From: Microbacterium sp. LWO14-1.2
GTDB taxonomy: Bacteria; Actinomycetota; Actinomycetes; Actinomycetales; Microbacteriaceae
Reading direction: 5' to 3'
NCBI RefSeq assembly: GCF_038397715.1
Contig: NZ_CP151633.1
Location: 2,604,001-2,668,000, forward strand
Length of the DNA: 64,000 bases
Notes under the pieces: model-generated
What the model was told of the DNA's origin: nothing
Database searches by the model: none
Seen by the model: the letters and a program-made list of their open reading frames with translations, nothing else
In this document: positions 24,808-32,987 of the stretch, piece by piece
Layout: each line of letters starts with the position of its first letter
How positions within the stretch are numbered: the first letter of the stretch is position 1
Translations under genes and position numbers: made by a program

Positions 24808-25896
24808 GTGAGCCTTTTCGAGCCTGCCGTCTTCGGCGCCCTCCCGCTGTCCAACCGCGTCGTCATGGCGCCCCTCACGCGCACGCGCGCCGACGACGAG
24901 GGCGTTCCGACCGAGACGATGGCGGAGTACTACCGTCAGCGCGCCGGGCAGGGCCTCATCATCACCGAGGGCACCTGGCCGGTCGCGGAGGGCAAGTCGT
25001 ATCAGGGCCAGCCGGGCATCGTCACGCCCGCGCAGATCGACGGATGGCGCCGCATCGCCGACGCCGTGCACGCCGACGGCGGCACCATCGTGATGCAGCT
25101 CATGCACGGCGGACGCGTCGGTCATCCCGAGATCTCCGGTGAGCCGAGGGTCGTCGGCCCGAGCGCGATCGCCGCGCCCGGTGAGACGCACACGCCCGTC
25201 GGCAAGGCGGCGATGCCCGTCGCGCACGCGCTCACGCTCGATGAGATCCCCGAGGTGGTCGAGCAGTTCGCGCAGGCGGCGCGCAACGCGATCGAGGCGG
25301 GGCTCGACGGCGTCGAGGTGCACGGGGCCAACGGCTACCTCGTGCACGAGTTCCTGTCGCCGGTGTCGAACGTCCGCGAGGACCGGTACGGAGGGTCGCC
25401 GGAGAACAGGGCGCGCTTCGCGATCGAGGTCACGCGGGCCGTCGCCGAGGCGGTCGGCGCCGACCGCACCGGCATCCGCCTGTCGCCGCAGCACAACATC
25501 CAGGGCGTGCTGGAGGAGGACGACGACGACGTCCTCGCCACGTACCTCGCACTCGCCGAGGGCCTCGCGCCGCAGGGGATCGCCTTCGTCGACGTGCTCA
25601 GCGCCGCGCCGACGAGCGAGCTCGTGCAGCGGATCCGCCGGGCGCTCGGCGCTCCGCTGATCGTCAACTCCGGCTTCGCCGTGCCCACGACCCGCGAGGA
25701 GGCCGAGGGTCTCATCGCCGGCGGGTGGGCGGATGCTGTCGCCGCTGGACGTCCGGTGATCGCGAACCCCGACCTCGTCGAGCGGTGGAAGCAGGATGCC
25801 GAGCTCAACGAACCGCGACCGGCGCTCTTCTACGGACGCACCGCCGAGGGGTACACCGACTACCCGTCGCTGGAGGCCGTGCGCGCCGGCGCCTGA
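24808..25896 (+). CDS. old yellow enzyme-type alkene reductase (NADH:flavin oxidoreductase)
   Basis: A 362-residue FMN-dependent OYE of the NemA/xenobiotic reductase class. It has SLFEPAVFGALPLSNRVVMAPLTR at the N-terminus (flavin site), QLMHGGRVGH near 100, VEVHGANGYLVHEFLSP near 170 with the substrate-binding His-Asn pair, and DRYGGSPENRARF near 195, a family signature. I prefer GTG 24808, giving VSLFEP as in relatives, over the upstream TTG 24796. It would reduce activated alkenes or nitro compounds. Neighbouring MarR genes suggest electrophile-induced expression. Confidence 0.93.
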   Translation: MSLFEPAVFGALPLSNRVVMAPLTRTRADDEGVPTETMAEYYRQRAGQGLIITEGTWPVAEGKSYQGQPGIVTPAQIDGWRRIADAVHADGGTIVMQLMHGGRVGHPEISGEPRVVGPSAIAAPGETHTPVGKAAMPVAHALTLDEIPEVVEQFAQAARNAIEAGLDGVEVHGANGYLVHEFLSPVSNVREDRYGGSPENRARFAIEVTRAVAEAVGADRTGIRLSPQHNIQGVLEEDDDDVLATYLALAEGLAPQGIAFVDVLSAAPTSELVQRIRRALGAPLIVNSGFAVPTTREEAEGLIAGGWADAVAAGRPVIANPDLVERWKQDAELNEPRPALFYGRTAEGYTDYPSLEAVRAGA

Positions 25897-25962
25897 TCGT
25901 CCGGGGCGGCTGACGAGGGGCGCAGGTCTCGCGGGTCTCGCATCGCGGGTCTCGCGGCACGG

Positions 25963-27102
25963 TCAGCGGAACAGCACGATCAGGTAGGCGGCGAACAGCA
26001 CGAGGTGGGTGGCGCCGTGAGTCGCTGTGACGCGCTTCGCGGAGAACGTGGTGACCGACAGCAGCAGCGTCGCGCCGAGCATGAGCAGGTTCGCGGGAGA
26101 CTCGGCGAGCACGACGGTCTGGCCCGTCAGCATCCCGATGACGAGCACCGCCGGGATCGTGAGTCCGACCGTCGAGACGAGTGCGCCGTGACAGAGGTTG
26201 GTGACGCGCTGGGCCTCGCCGGCGAGCGCGGCGCGGATCGCGGTGATCGACTCGGGCAGGAACACGATCGCGGCGATGAGCACCCCGGCGAGGGCCGGCG
26301 GGGCTCCCAGACGAGCGAGGCCGTCGTCGAGCAGCGCGGCCATGTCGTGCGACAGGAGCACGATCGGGAGCACGGTGACGACGAGCAGGGCGAGACGCAC
26401 GGCGACCTCGAGACGATGCGCGCGCAGAGTCGCGAGGATGCTCGTGCCTGAGCGGGCGCCGGCCGCGACAGTACCCACCTCGGTGAAGTCGGCGGCCTGG
26501 GCGCCCATCTGGCGCACGAGGAAGAACGCGTACACGCCGAGGGTCAGCACGACGACGGGGATCTCCTGCGCAACCGTGTACGAGCCGTCGACGCCGATGA
26601 GCGCGGGCAGGCCGAACGCGAGTGTGACGAGCAGCACGAGCATCGCGAGATAGCCGGAGGTTCCCGTACGGTTGTGCTGCAGCCCGCGGTGGCGGATGCC
26701 GCCGACCAGCAGCGCGAGGCCGATGACGAGGTTCATGATGATCATCGCGACCGCCATGACGGAGTCGCGGGCGATCGTCTGATGCTCGCCGGGCCCGAGC
26801 ATGACGGCCGAGATGAGGATGACCTCGATCAGCACGATCGACAGCGTCAGGACGAGAGACCCGTAGGGGTCGCCGAGGCGGTGGGCGAGTGCTTCGGCCT
26901 GCTTCACGACGCCGAACGCGCAGACGAGGATGACGGCGACGATCGCGACGAGTCCGACGACGAGCACGGCGGCCGGTGCGGGTGCGGTGAACAGCGGGTG
27001 CGCGATGAGCACCGCGGCGAACGAGCCCCAGCCGAGCACGATGCGTGCGACGTCGCTGCGCCCGATGAGGCTGCGGAGGGATGTGTGCGGGGTGAGCGAC
27101 AT
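25963..27102 (-). CDS. calcium/proton antiporter, ChaA-like
   Basis: A 379-residue membrane protein of the cation/Ca2+ exchanger superfamily with about eleven helices. Both alpha-repeats are visible: VLTLSIVLIEVILISAVML (about 82-100) and LIAAIVFLPESITAIRAALAGE (about 290), each with the essential acidic residue, and GEHQTIARDSVMAVAMIIMN after the first. It exports Ca2+ (or Na+/K+) in exchange for protons. ATG 27100-27102 has GGAG about nine bases upstream. The 168 bases between it and the next gene contain only weak promoter-like AT steps. Confidence 0.9.
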   Translation of the reverse strand: MSLTPHTSLRSLIGRSDVARIVLGWGSFAAVLIAHPLFTAPAPAAVLVVGLVAIVAVILVCAFGVVKQAEALAHRLGDPYGSLVLTLSIVLIEVILISAVMLGPGEHQTIARDSVMAVAMIIMNLVIGLALLVGGIRHRGLQHNRTGTSGYLAMLVLLVTLAFGLPALIGVDGSYTVAQEIPVVVLTLGVYAFFLVRQMGAQAADFTEVGTVAAGARSGTSILATLRAHRLEVAVRLALLVVTVLPIVLLSHDMAALLDDGLARLGAPPALAGVLIAAIVFLPESITAIRAALAGEAQRVTNLCHGALVSTVGLTIPAVLVIGMLTGQTVVLAESPANLLMLGATLLLSVTTFSAKRVTATHGATHLVLFAAYLIVLFR

Positions 27103-27270
27103 GGTCGCGCTCCTTCGAGTGGGGCCGTCCCCGATCGAGATGACGGCCGGGTCGTCCCGATCGCCGCGCGGTGCAGGTGCACCGACGCTCACAACACGGA
27201 TCCAGGATAGGCGAGGAACCGGAACAACAGCTGTGCACGTGGCACCTGCGTTCTTCATCCGGGGAGCCCG

Positions 27271-28896
27271 TCATCCCGCGCGGGCGAGTGCTGCGGGGCG
27301 TCTGTCAGGTCGCGTCGGACTGCTGTCCCGTCGCGTCGACCCGCGCGCGGGAAGGCTGAGCCGCGGAGCGCGCCAGAGACGCGCGGGGTCCCACCAGGCG
27401 GGCCCCCGCACTTCCGGTATGCCCGCGTTCATGCGGATCTCCCACCCGGAGTAGTCGAGTGATCGGTGGTGCCACCAGCAGAGGGGGACGCCGTTGTCGG
27501 TGTGGGTGGGTCCGCCTCTGGCGTGTTCGGTGACGTGGTGTATCTCGCACCAAGAGGCCGGGACGTGGCATCCGGGGATCAGGCATTCCTTGTCGCGTGC
27601 GATGATCGCTCTTCGTTGGTGCACGGTGAACACGCGATCGGTGCTGTCGATCCCGACGATCCGGCCCGCGTCCATGGTGACGCGCTGGATCGTGCCCGAG
27701 CACCCGACGTGTGCGGCGACCCCGACGGGCAGCTGACTCTCTGCGCCCGGTGCGCTCGCCCTGCCGCGCCCTGTTGCGAGATCCGTCGCGTCGACGGTGA
27801 CGACGAGGGTGGGAGCCGCGCCGCCCAGGCTGGGCATGTCACGGTGGCGAGCGGCGATCCCCAGCGCTGCGGCGAGAGCGTCGTGACGCTTCTGCATCGC
27901 CGTGCGGTCATCGATCACCGCCCGAGGGTCGGAGTTGAGGGGATCGAGCTCACCGACATCGCTGCCGCCGACACCCGAGCCGCCGACGTCCGCGCCGCTG
28001 GCACCCGAGCCGCCGGCATCCGGACCGCCGACGTCCGAGCCGTCCACGCCCGAGCCGCCGGCCTCGGCGGGAGAGAACCGCACACCGAGTCGAGGCGGCC
28101 CGTCGCCCTTGGGGTTGTTCTGAGCGTCGAAGATCAGCTCCAACTGCGCGGCGACGTCGGGCGTCAGTGCGCCCGAGATGGCCCGGAGTCCGTTGCGCAG
28201 CCGTCCGACCGTGATGCCCCGCCGCCTCGCGGCTTCGTCTGCGGGTTCCTCGCCGTCTGGGTCGAAGATGGCGGCCAGAGCCTCGGCGAGCAGTCGCAGG
28301 TCTTCCGGCATCGGAGCCGGCCCGCGCCCGGATGTCCGGTCGGCGCCGCTCGCTGCTTGCGAACCATCCGAACCATCCGGATCTGTGCTCCCGGCGTGCG
28401 CATCGTCACGTGCGCCTCTGGCCGCATCGGCGAGAAGCTCGTCGGCGCCGAGGCGCTCGTCGAGACCGATCCGATCGCGCACCTGCTCCATCGGCGCCGT
28501 CGCGGCGAGCACGCCCGCGATGCCGACCACGCCGTCGAGCAGCGCGGTCCGCATCGCGGGCCAGCGGGCAGGCAGACGCTCGCCGGACAGGAGGTTCGTC
28601 TGTCGGCGCACCAGGTCGACGACCTTGCCGAGACGCGTGGCCGCGGTCGTGTCGACGAGGAGCGCTCGCCGCAGCAACTCGTTCTCGCTGCGGCACCCCG
28701 CGGAATGCGGAAGCTCGACATCACCCGTCGCGACGGTCTCGACGATCACCGCCTCGACGCGCCGGAACGCTGCGCCCGCCACGGCCAGCACCTCTACGCG
28801 CTCAGGCTCAGTCAAGCCGGCCAGTGCGTCGTCGGCCAGCACCTGATCGAGGTCGGAGACGACCTGATCGAGGAGGGTGCGGGACCGGGATGACAT
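27271..28896 (-). CDS. DUF222 / HNH endonuclease domain protein
   Basis: A 541-residue protein of the actinobacterial 13E12-type repeat family. The N-terminal DUF222 helical domain spans about 1-330 (LLDQVVSDLDQVLADDALAG, LRRALLVDTTAATRLGKVVD), and a C-terminal HNH nuclease motif reads CLIPGCHVPASWCEIHHV then PLCWWHHRSLDYSGW near 470. A Gly-Ser-Asp-Val-Gly rich insert (about residues 278-315) is encoded by near-identical short repeats. Biological role is unknown; such genes are scattered in many copies in related genomes. ATG 28894-28896 is the first in-frame start with the conserved N-terminus. Confidence 0.88.
   Translation of the reverse strand: MSSRSRTLLDQVVSDLDQVLADDALAGLTEPERVEVLAVAGAAFRRVEAVIVETVATGDVELPHSAGCRSENELLRRALLVDTTAATRLGKVVDLVRRQTNLLSGERLPARWPAMRTALLDGVVGIAGVLAATAPMEQVRDRIGLDERLGADELLADAARGARDDAHAGSTDPDGSDGSQAASGADRTSGRGPAPMPEDLRLLAEALAAIFDPDGEEPADEAARRRGITVGRLRNGLRAISGALTPDVAAQLELIFDAQNNPKGDGPPRLGVRFSPAEAGGSGVDGSDVGGPDAGGSGASGADVGGSGVGGSDVGELDPLNSDPRAVIDDRTAMQKRHDALAAALGIAARHRDMPSLGGAAPTLVVTVDATDLATGRGRASAPGAESQLPVGVAAHVGCSGTIQRVTMDAGRIVGIDSTDRVFTVHQRRAIIARDKECLIPGCHVPASWCEIHHVTEHARGGPTHTDNGVPLCWWHHRSLDYSGWEIRMNAGIPEVRGPAWWDPARLWRAPRLSLPARGSTRRDSSPTRPDRRPAALARAG
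27955..28066. repeat. short tandem repeats inside the DUF222 gene
   Basis: A run of diverged units of about 15-30 bp, built around cgccgacgtccgagccg, encodes Gly-Gly-Ser-Gly/Asp-Val blocks on the minus strand. It is a coding low-complexity region that may vary in length between strains. Confidence 0.65.
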
Positions 28897-28966
28897 GCCC
28901 TCAGTCAACACCGGGCTTCCGACATTCGCACCGCTCGATGCCGCGGATTTACGCCCGGTCAGAGCC

Positions 28967-29001
28967 GTATTCCGATACTCGAGATCCGCGATCCGGAATA
29001 C
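28967..29001. promoter_or_regulatory. 8-bp inverted repeat in the 348-base gap before the alcohol dehydrogenase
   Basis: GTATTCCG (28967-28974) and CGGAATAC (28994-29001) form perfect arms 19 bases apart, between the divergent DUF222 and dehydrogenase genes. It could be an operator or hairpin. Apart from this and the T-free leader below I see nothing gene-like in 28897-29244. Confidence 0.4.
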
Positions 29002-29157
29002 CGCGAGACCCACAGGGCACGCTCGACACCCGCCAGCCCTCCGCGACATTCGAGCGCCTCGAGCCGACGCAGCGTGCCACGCAGTGCGTGTCCGGCATCC
29101 GACTCCCTGTCAACCCTCTATCCGTCGGATGCTTCCGCAGGGAGGGTGGCCGTTCGT

Positions 29158-29242
29158 CCCGACCGAAACGCGACGACGCAACCAGGACACGACGCGACAC
29201 GACAACGCGACGCCAACGCAACCCACGAACGAGGAGGACGCA
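29158..29242 (+). other. T-free leader of the alcohol dehydrogenase gene
   Basis: For 85 bases the plus strand has no T at all and consists of A, C and G in CGAC/AACG-like steps, ending in the ribosome binding site GAGGAGG (29231-29237). As RNA it would be U-free and largely unstructured. Function is unknown. Confidence 0.55.
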
Positions 29243-29244
29243 TC

Positions 29245-30429
29245 ATGAAGGCACTCACCTGGCAGGGCACCCGCAGAGTGGCGGTCGAGGAGGTCCCGGA
29301 CCCGGTCATCGAGCGGCCGACCGACGCGATCGTGCGCATCACGTCTTCGGCGATCTGCGGGTCCGACCTGCATCTGTACGAGCTCCTGGGACCGTTCCTC
29401 GACCGCGGAGACATCCTCGGGCACGAGCCGATGGGAGTCGTCGTCGAGGTCGGCAGCGAGGTCACGAACCTGTCGGTCGGTGACCGCGTGGTCATCCCGT
29501 TCACGATCTCGTGCGGGCACTGCTTCTTCTGCCGGCAGGGACTGCAGTCGCAGTGCGAGACGACCCAGGTGCGCGAGTACGGCAGCGGCGCGACGCTGTT
29601 CGGGTACACGAAGCTCTACGGGCAGGTGCCCGGTGGTCAGGCCGAGTATCTCCGCGTGCCGCTCGCGGACTACAACCACATCAAGGTCGCGTCCGATCTG
29701 CCGGACGACCGCTACCTGTTCCTCAGCGACATCCTGCCGACGGCGTGGCAGGGCGTGGAGTATGCGAACGTCCCGGACGGCGGCACGCTCGCGGTGATGG
29801 GTCTCGGGCCCGTCGGACAGTTCGTGTCTCGCATCGGCGTGCACCGCGGCTACCGCGTTCTCGCGGTGGACCCCGTGGCGGAGCGCCGCGAGATGGCATC
29901 CCGTCACGGCGTCGAAACCTTCGATCTCTCCGACGACGTCGTGTCCGAGCTGCGCGATCTCACGGAGGGACGGGGAGCGGATGCCGTCGTCGACGCCGTC
30001 GGCATGGAAGCGCACGGCAACCCCGGCGTGGGCATCGTGCAGAAGGCCGTCGGGCTGCTCCCGGACGCCCTCGCGCAGCAGATGATGGACAAGGCGGGCA
30101 TCGACCGTCTCGCCGCGCTGCACGCCTCGATCGACGCGGTGCGCCGAGGCGGGACGGTGTCACTGAGTGGCGTCTACGCGGGCGACGCCGACATCATGCC
30201 GATGAAGACGATGTTCGACAAGCAGATCAGTCTGCGCATGGGGCAGTGCAATGTCAAACGCTGGACGGACGACCTGCTGCCTCTCGTCGAGGACCTCAGC
30301 GACCCGCTCGGAGTCATGGACCTCACGACGCACAGTGCACCGCTCGAGGACGCACCGGCCCTGTATGAGACGTTCCAGCGCAAGGAGGACGGCTGCATCA
30401 AGGTCGTGCTGCGCCCGTCGACGGTCTGA
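29245..30429 (+). CDS. zinc-dependent alcohol dehydrogenase, formaldehyde dehydrogenase-like
   Basis: A 394-residue medium-chain dehydrogenase. Catalytic zinc ligands are in ICGSDLHLYE (Cys near 38) and GHEPMGVVVEVG (His-Glu near 60); the structural zinc site is CGHCFFCRQGLQSQC near 90-104. The Rossmann fold follows (LAVMGLGPVGQFVSRIGVHRG near 190). The long insert with VDAVGMEAHG matches the formaldehyde-dehydrogenase-like branch (FDH_like/tdh-related). ATG 29245 has GAGGAGG eight bases upstream. The substrate is uncertain. The gene ends in a strong hairpin. Confidence 0.92.
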   Translation: MKALTWQGTRRVAVEEVPDPVIERPTDAIVRITSSAICGSDLHLYELLGPFLDRGDILGHEPMGVVVEVGSEVTNLSVGDRVVIPFTISCGHCFFCRQGLQSQCETTQVREYGSGATLFGYTKLYGQVPGGQAEYLRVPLADYNHIKVASDLPDDRYLFLSDILPTAWQGVEYANVPDGGTLAVMGLGPVGQFVSRIGVHRGYRVLAVDPVAERREMASRHGVETFDLSDDVVSELRDLTEGRGADAVVDAVGMEAHGNPGVGIVQKAVGLLPDALAQQMMDKAGIDRLAALHASIDAVRRGGTVSLSGVYAGDADIMPMKTMFDKQISLRMGQCNVKRWTDDLLPLVEDLSDPLGVMDLTTHSAPLEDAPALYETFQRKEDGCIKVVLRPSTV

Positions 30430-30452
30430 GCGCCGCGAGAAGCGGATGCCGG

Positions 30453-30485
30453 GAGGGTGCGCCTCGGGAGACGGGGCGCACCCTC
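30453..30485. terminator. bidirectional hairpin terminator
   Basis: GAGGGTGCGCC (30453-30463) pairs perfectly with GGCGCACCCTC (30475-30485), loop 11 bases, between the convergent dehydrogenase and SRPBCC genes; the right arm includes the SRPBCC stop codon. No clear T-run follows. Confidence 0.7.
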
Positions 30486-30921
30486 AGCGCGCCCGCCCCT
30501 CGGCGAGGTAGGCGAGCCGGTGCAGGGTCTCCGAGTTGCGCCACCGCAACAGGGGAGTGGTGAGGAATCCGGGCAGCAGCGTCGCCGGACCGTTCACCGG
30601 TTCCTCGTCGATGCGCACCATGCATCCGCCGTCGTACGTCCGCACGCGGATCGTGACGCGTGCCTCGCCGATGGGCCACCCCTTGGCGCGCATGACCATC
30701 TTCCGCGGCGGATCCCATTCCTCCACGACTGTCGTGTCGTCGAGCAGGGCGGGCCAGACGCCCACGGAGTGGTGCAGCTCGGCGCCCGGCTGTGGCCAGG
30801 TCTCGTCGACGTCGCGCATGCGGGATGCGCCGACCACCCATCCGGGGTAGAGCCAGCCGTCGCCGAGCACTCCGAACACGTCGTCTGGGCGGCAGTCCAG
30901 GGTGCGTACGTTCTTCGCCAT
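30484..30921 (-). CDS. SRPBCC (START-like) family protein
   Basis: A 145-residue helix-grip fold protein of the polyketide cyclase/dehydrase SRPBCC family. Marks are VFGVLGDGWLYPGWVVGASR near the N-terminus, TWPQPGAELHHSVGVWPALL and the strand pairs TTVVEEWDPPRKMVMRAKGW and ARVTIRVRTYDGGC. Such small proteins bind hydrophobic ligands. ATG 30919-30921 follows a region with little ribosome binding signal. Neighbours are a dehydrogenase and a P450, suggesting lipid or aldehyde metabolism. Confidence 0.85.
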   Translation of the reverse strand: MAKNVRTLDCRPDDVFGVLGDGWLYPGWVVGASRMRDVDETWPQPGAELHHSVGVWPALLDDTTVVEEWDPPRKMVMRAKGWPIGEARVTIRVRTYDGGCMVRIDEEPVNGPATLLPGFLTTPLLRWRNSETLHRLAYLAEGRAR

Positions 30922-31011
30922 GTCGTCCACCTCTCGTCGGTCCCGTGCATGGTCGGCGCAGACGGGCACCGCACCCAAGGGGGTTGACGGGCGCCGCGCG
31001 ATGCCCCAGAC

Positions 31012-31140
31012 ACCACAGCACAGCACAGCACACCACCCGAAGAGCACAGCTCAGCACACCACCCGAACGGCACAGCACAGCACCGAACGGCACAGCACAG
31101 CCCCCGAAGACCACAGCGCAGCACCCGACTAGCACAACAC
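31012..31140. repeat. CACAG-rich tandem repeat region upstream of the P450
   Basis: About 130 bases made of cacagcacag and caccacccgaacgg units repeated several times with small changes; only three or so T residues occur on the plus strand. It fills most of the 273-base gap between the divergent SRPBCC and P450 genes and would form the U-poor leader of the P450 message. Confidence 0.7.
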
Positions 31141-31194
31141 CGCCGCCCGCGCCTCCCCCTGGAACCGTCCCGACCGCTCTGCGAGGGTCGGTGC

Positions 31195-32532
31195 ATGGCA
31201 CTCATCGATCTCCCCGTGCGGGCCGTCCGCCGCGTCGGCGAACTCGCCCGTGACGACGCTCCCGCCCTCCTCACCCACGGCTACGGCTTCGGATCCCGCA
31301 TCTGGCGGCGCGTGCGAGCGGGAGCGCGATCGGCGCCGATGCGTCTGCTCGGCGACGACGCGGTGTTCGTGCGAGGCGTCGAGGGCGTCGAGCTGTTCTA
31401 CGACGCCGATCGCATCGCTCGTCACGGCGCGATGCCCGCGGTCGTACAGGAATCGCTGTTCGGCCACGGGTCCGTGCACAGCCTCGACGGCGACGACCAC
31501 CGGCACCGCAAGGCGACGTTCGTCGACGTCGCGTACGAGGACGAGCAGGTCGCCCGCCTCGCGCCTCTCCTCGAACGCGAGTGGGATGCCGAGCGCCGGG
31601 CGTGGCTCGACGGCGGCACGCGCAGCGCGTACGACGCGGCGGTCGGCGCCTTCGGGCGGGCGATCATGCGGTGGGCCGGGCTTCCTGGTTCCGGAGCGGC
31701 GAAGACGCGTTGGGCGGCTCGTCTCGCGCAGATCGTCGACGGCTTCGGATCGCCGTACTCGCCGGTGTACCTCGCCGCCGTCGCGAACCGGTGGTGGTCC
31801 GACCGGCATGCCGCCCGCCTCATCGATGCCGTGCGCGCGGGCGCCCTGCGTGCCGAGCCGGGAACCGCCCTGTACGAGTGGGCGCACCACCGCGACCGCG
31901 ACGGCGAGCTGCTGCCGGCGCGGGTGGCCGGTGTCGAGCTGCAGAACAGCATCCGTCCGATGATCGCGGTCGCGCGGTTCGTCGCGTTCGCCGCGAAGGA
32001 GCTGCACGACCGCCCCGAGTGGCGAGACCGCATCGCCGCCGAGACGGCCGATCGCGGAGCACTGGTCGGCGGTCCGCTGTCGATCATGTTCGCGCAGGAG
32101 ATCCGTCGCACGGCGCCGTTCGTGCCCATGCTCCCCGGATGGGCGATCGCCGACATCGACATCGACGGCCAGCACGTCGACGCCGGCGGACGGGTCGTGC
32201 TCGACCTGCTCGGGACCAACACCGACGACCGGTTCTGGGCGCGCTCCGACCGCTTCGACCCGGAGCGCTTCCGCGACGTGGGCGACGACTACGAGTCGCT
32301 CGCCGCGTTCGTCCCGCACGGCGGCGCCGACGTGCCGACCGGCCACCGCTGCCCGGGCGAGAAGCTCGCGATCTCCGGCCTCGCCGCGGCGATCGCGACG
32401 CTGAGCGACCCGCGCCTGCTCATCCTCGGCGCCGGCCTCGACGTGAACCGGCGCCGCCTGCCCACCAAGCCGCGGTCCGGCGCACTGGTGCGGTCGGCGA
32501 CGGCATCCGGCAGTCGCTGCCCGTTCCACTGA
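31195..32532 (+). CDS. cytochrome P450, CYP152-type fatty-acid peroxygenase-like
   Basis: A 445-residue heme protein resembling the CYP152 family (fatty acid hydroxylases/decarboxylases that use H2O2). Instead of the usual I-helix Thr it has NSIRPMIAVARFVAFAAKEL (Arg-Pro pair, about 242-261), the carboxylate-binding arrangement of CYP152, and the heme loop PHGGADVPTGHRCPGEKLAI with the Cys ligand near 385. There is no redox partner gene nearby, in agreement with peroxide use. The N-terminal 20 residues and the Cys-containing C-terminus (SRCPFH) are slightly longer than usual. Confidence 0.88.
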   Translation: MALIDLPVRAVRRVGELARDDAPALLTHGYGFGSRIWRRVRAGARSAPMRLLGDDAVFVRGVEGVELFYDADRIARHGAMPAVVQESLFGHGSVHSLDGDDHRHRKATFVDVAYEDEQVARLAPLLEREWDAERRAWLDGGTRSAYDAAVGAFGRAIMRWAGLPGSGAAKTRWAARLAQIVDGFGSPYSPVYLAAVANRWWSDRHAARLIDAVRAGALRAEPGTALYEWAHHRDRDGELLPARVAGVELQNSIRPMIAVARFVAFAAKELHDRPEWRDRIAAETADRGALVGGPLSIMFAQEIRRTAPFVPMLPGWAIADIDIDGQHVDAGGRVVLDLLGTNTDDRFWARSDRFDPERFRDVGDDYESLAAFVPHGGADVPTGHRCPGEKLAISGLAAAIATLSDPRLLILGAGLDVNRRRLPTKPRSGALVRSATASGSRCPFH

Positions 32533-32661
32533 CGCGCCTCGCGCGGTTCCCCGTTGGGTCTCCCGCTCGGTTGTCAAGGGGCGGGCGTGATCGCCGGGGA
32601 GCACGGATGCTGGACGCCACCCGTCACCAGACGGGGGACACACTCGACGAACGGAGACATC

Positions 32662-32853
32662 ATGTCCGACCAGACCTCCACCTCGGATGCCGAGAACTCG
32701 TCGAACGACGAGACGCCGATGGTTCCGCACGAGTTGACTCCCGAGCAGCTCTCCGACGACCCTGTCGCGGGCGACCCCGACGCCACGGGCGCTGCAGACG
32801 GCAGTTCCGACACCAGCCCCGACGAGACCAGCCCCGACGAGACCAGCGTCTGA
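32662..32853 (+). CDS. small acidic protein of unknown function
   Basis: A 63-residue, very acidic, probably disordered protein (MSDQTSTSDAENSSNDETPM) ending in a duplicated DETSPDETSV motif. ATG 32662 follows CGGAG about eight bases upstream. I do not recognise a family. It is followed by a strong hairpin terminator, which supports it being a real transcript. Confidence 0.6.
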   Translation: MSDQTSTSDAENSSNDETPMVPHELTPEQLSDDPVAGDPDATGAADGSSDTSPDETSPDETSV

Positions 32854-32911
32854 CCGGACCCCGACCAGACGCCCCGGCACCGGTCGCCACCCCCGCGGCG
32901 ATCGGTCTCGA

Positions 32912-32953
32912 CGCCCGCCGCACGGATTCCCCCTTTTCCTCGTGCGGCGGGCG
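32912..32953. terminator. strong bidirectional terminator hairpin
   Basis: CGCCCGCCGCACG (32912-32924) and CGTGCGGCGGGCG (32941-32953) form a perfect 13-bp stem with a 16-base pyrimidine-rich loop containing TTTT, between the convergent small acidic protein and CDF transporter genes. Confidence 0.75.
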
Positions 32954-32987
32954 CCTCTCTGCTCGCGCCCCTGGCCGGTGATCGGGC

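Noticed and set aside
25920..25955. Repeated ctcgcgggt steps after the old yellow enzyme gene
   Set aside because: Short simple repeat in a 66-base gap without palindromic or terminator features.
27271..28896. DUF222-HNH gene as an intron-type homing endonuclease
   Set aside because: It is not inside another gene or intron and no insertion boundary is visible.
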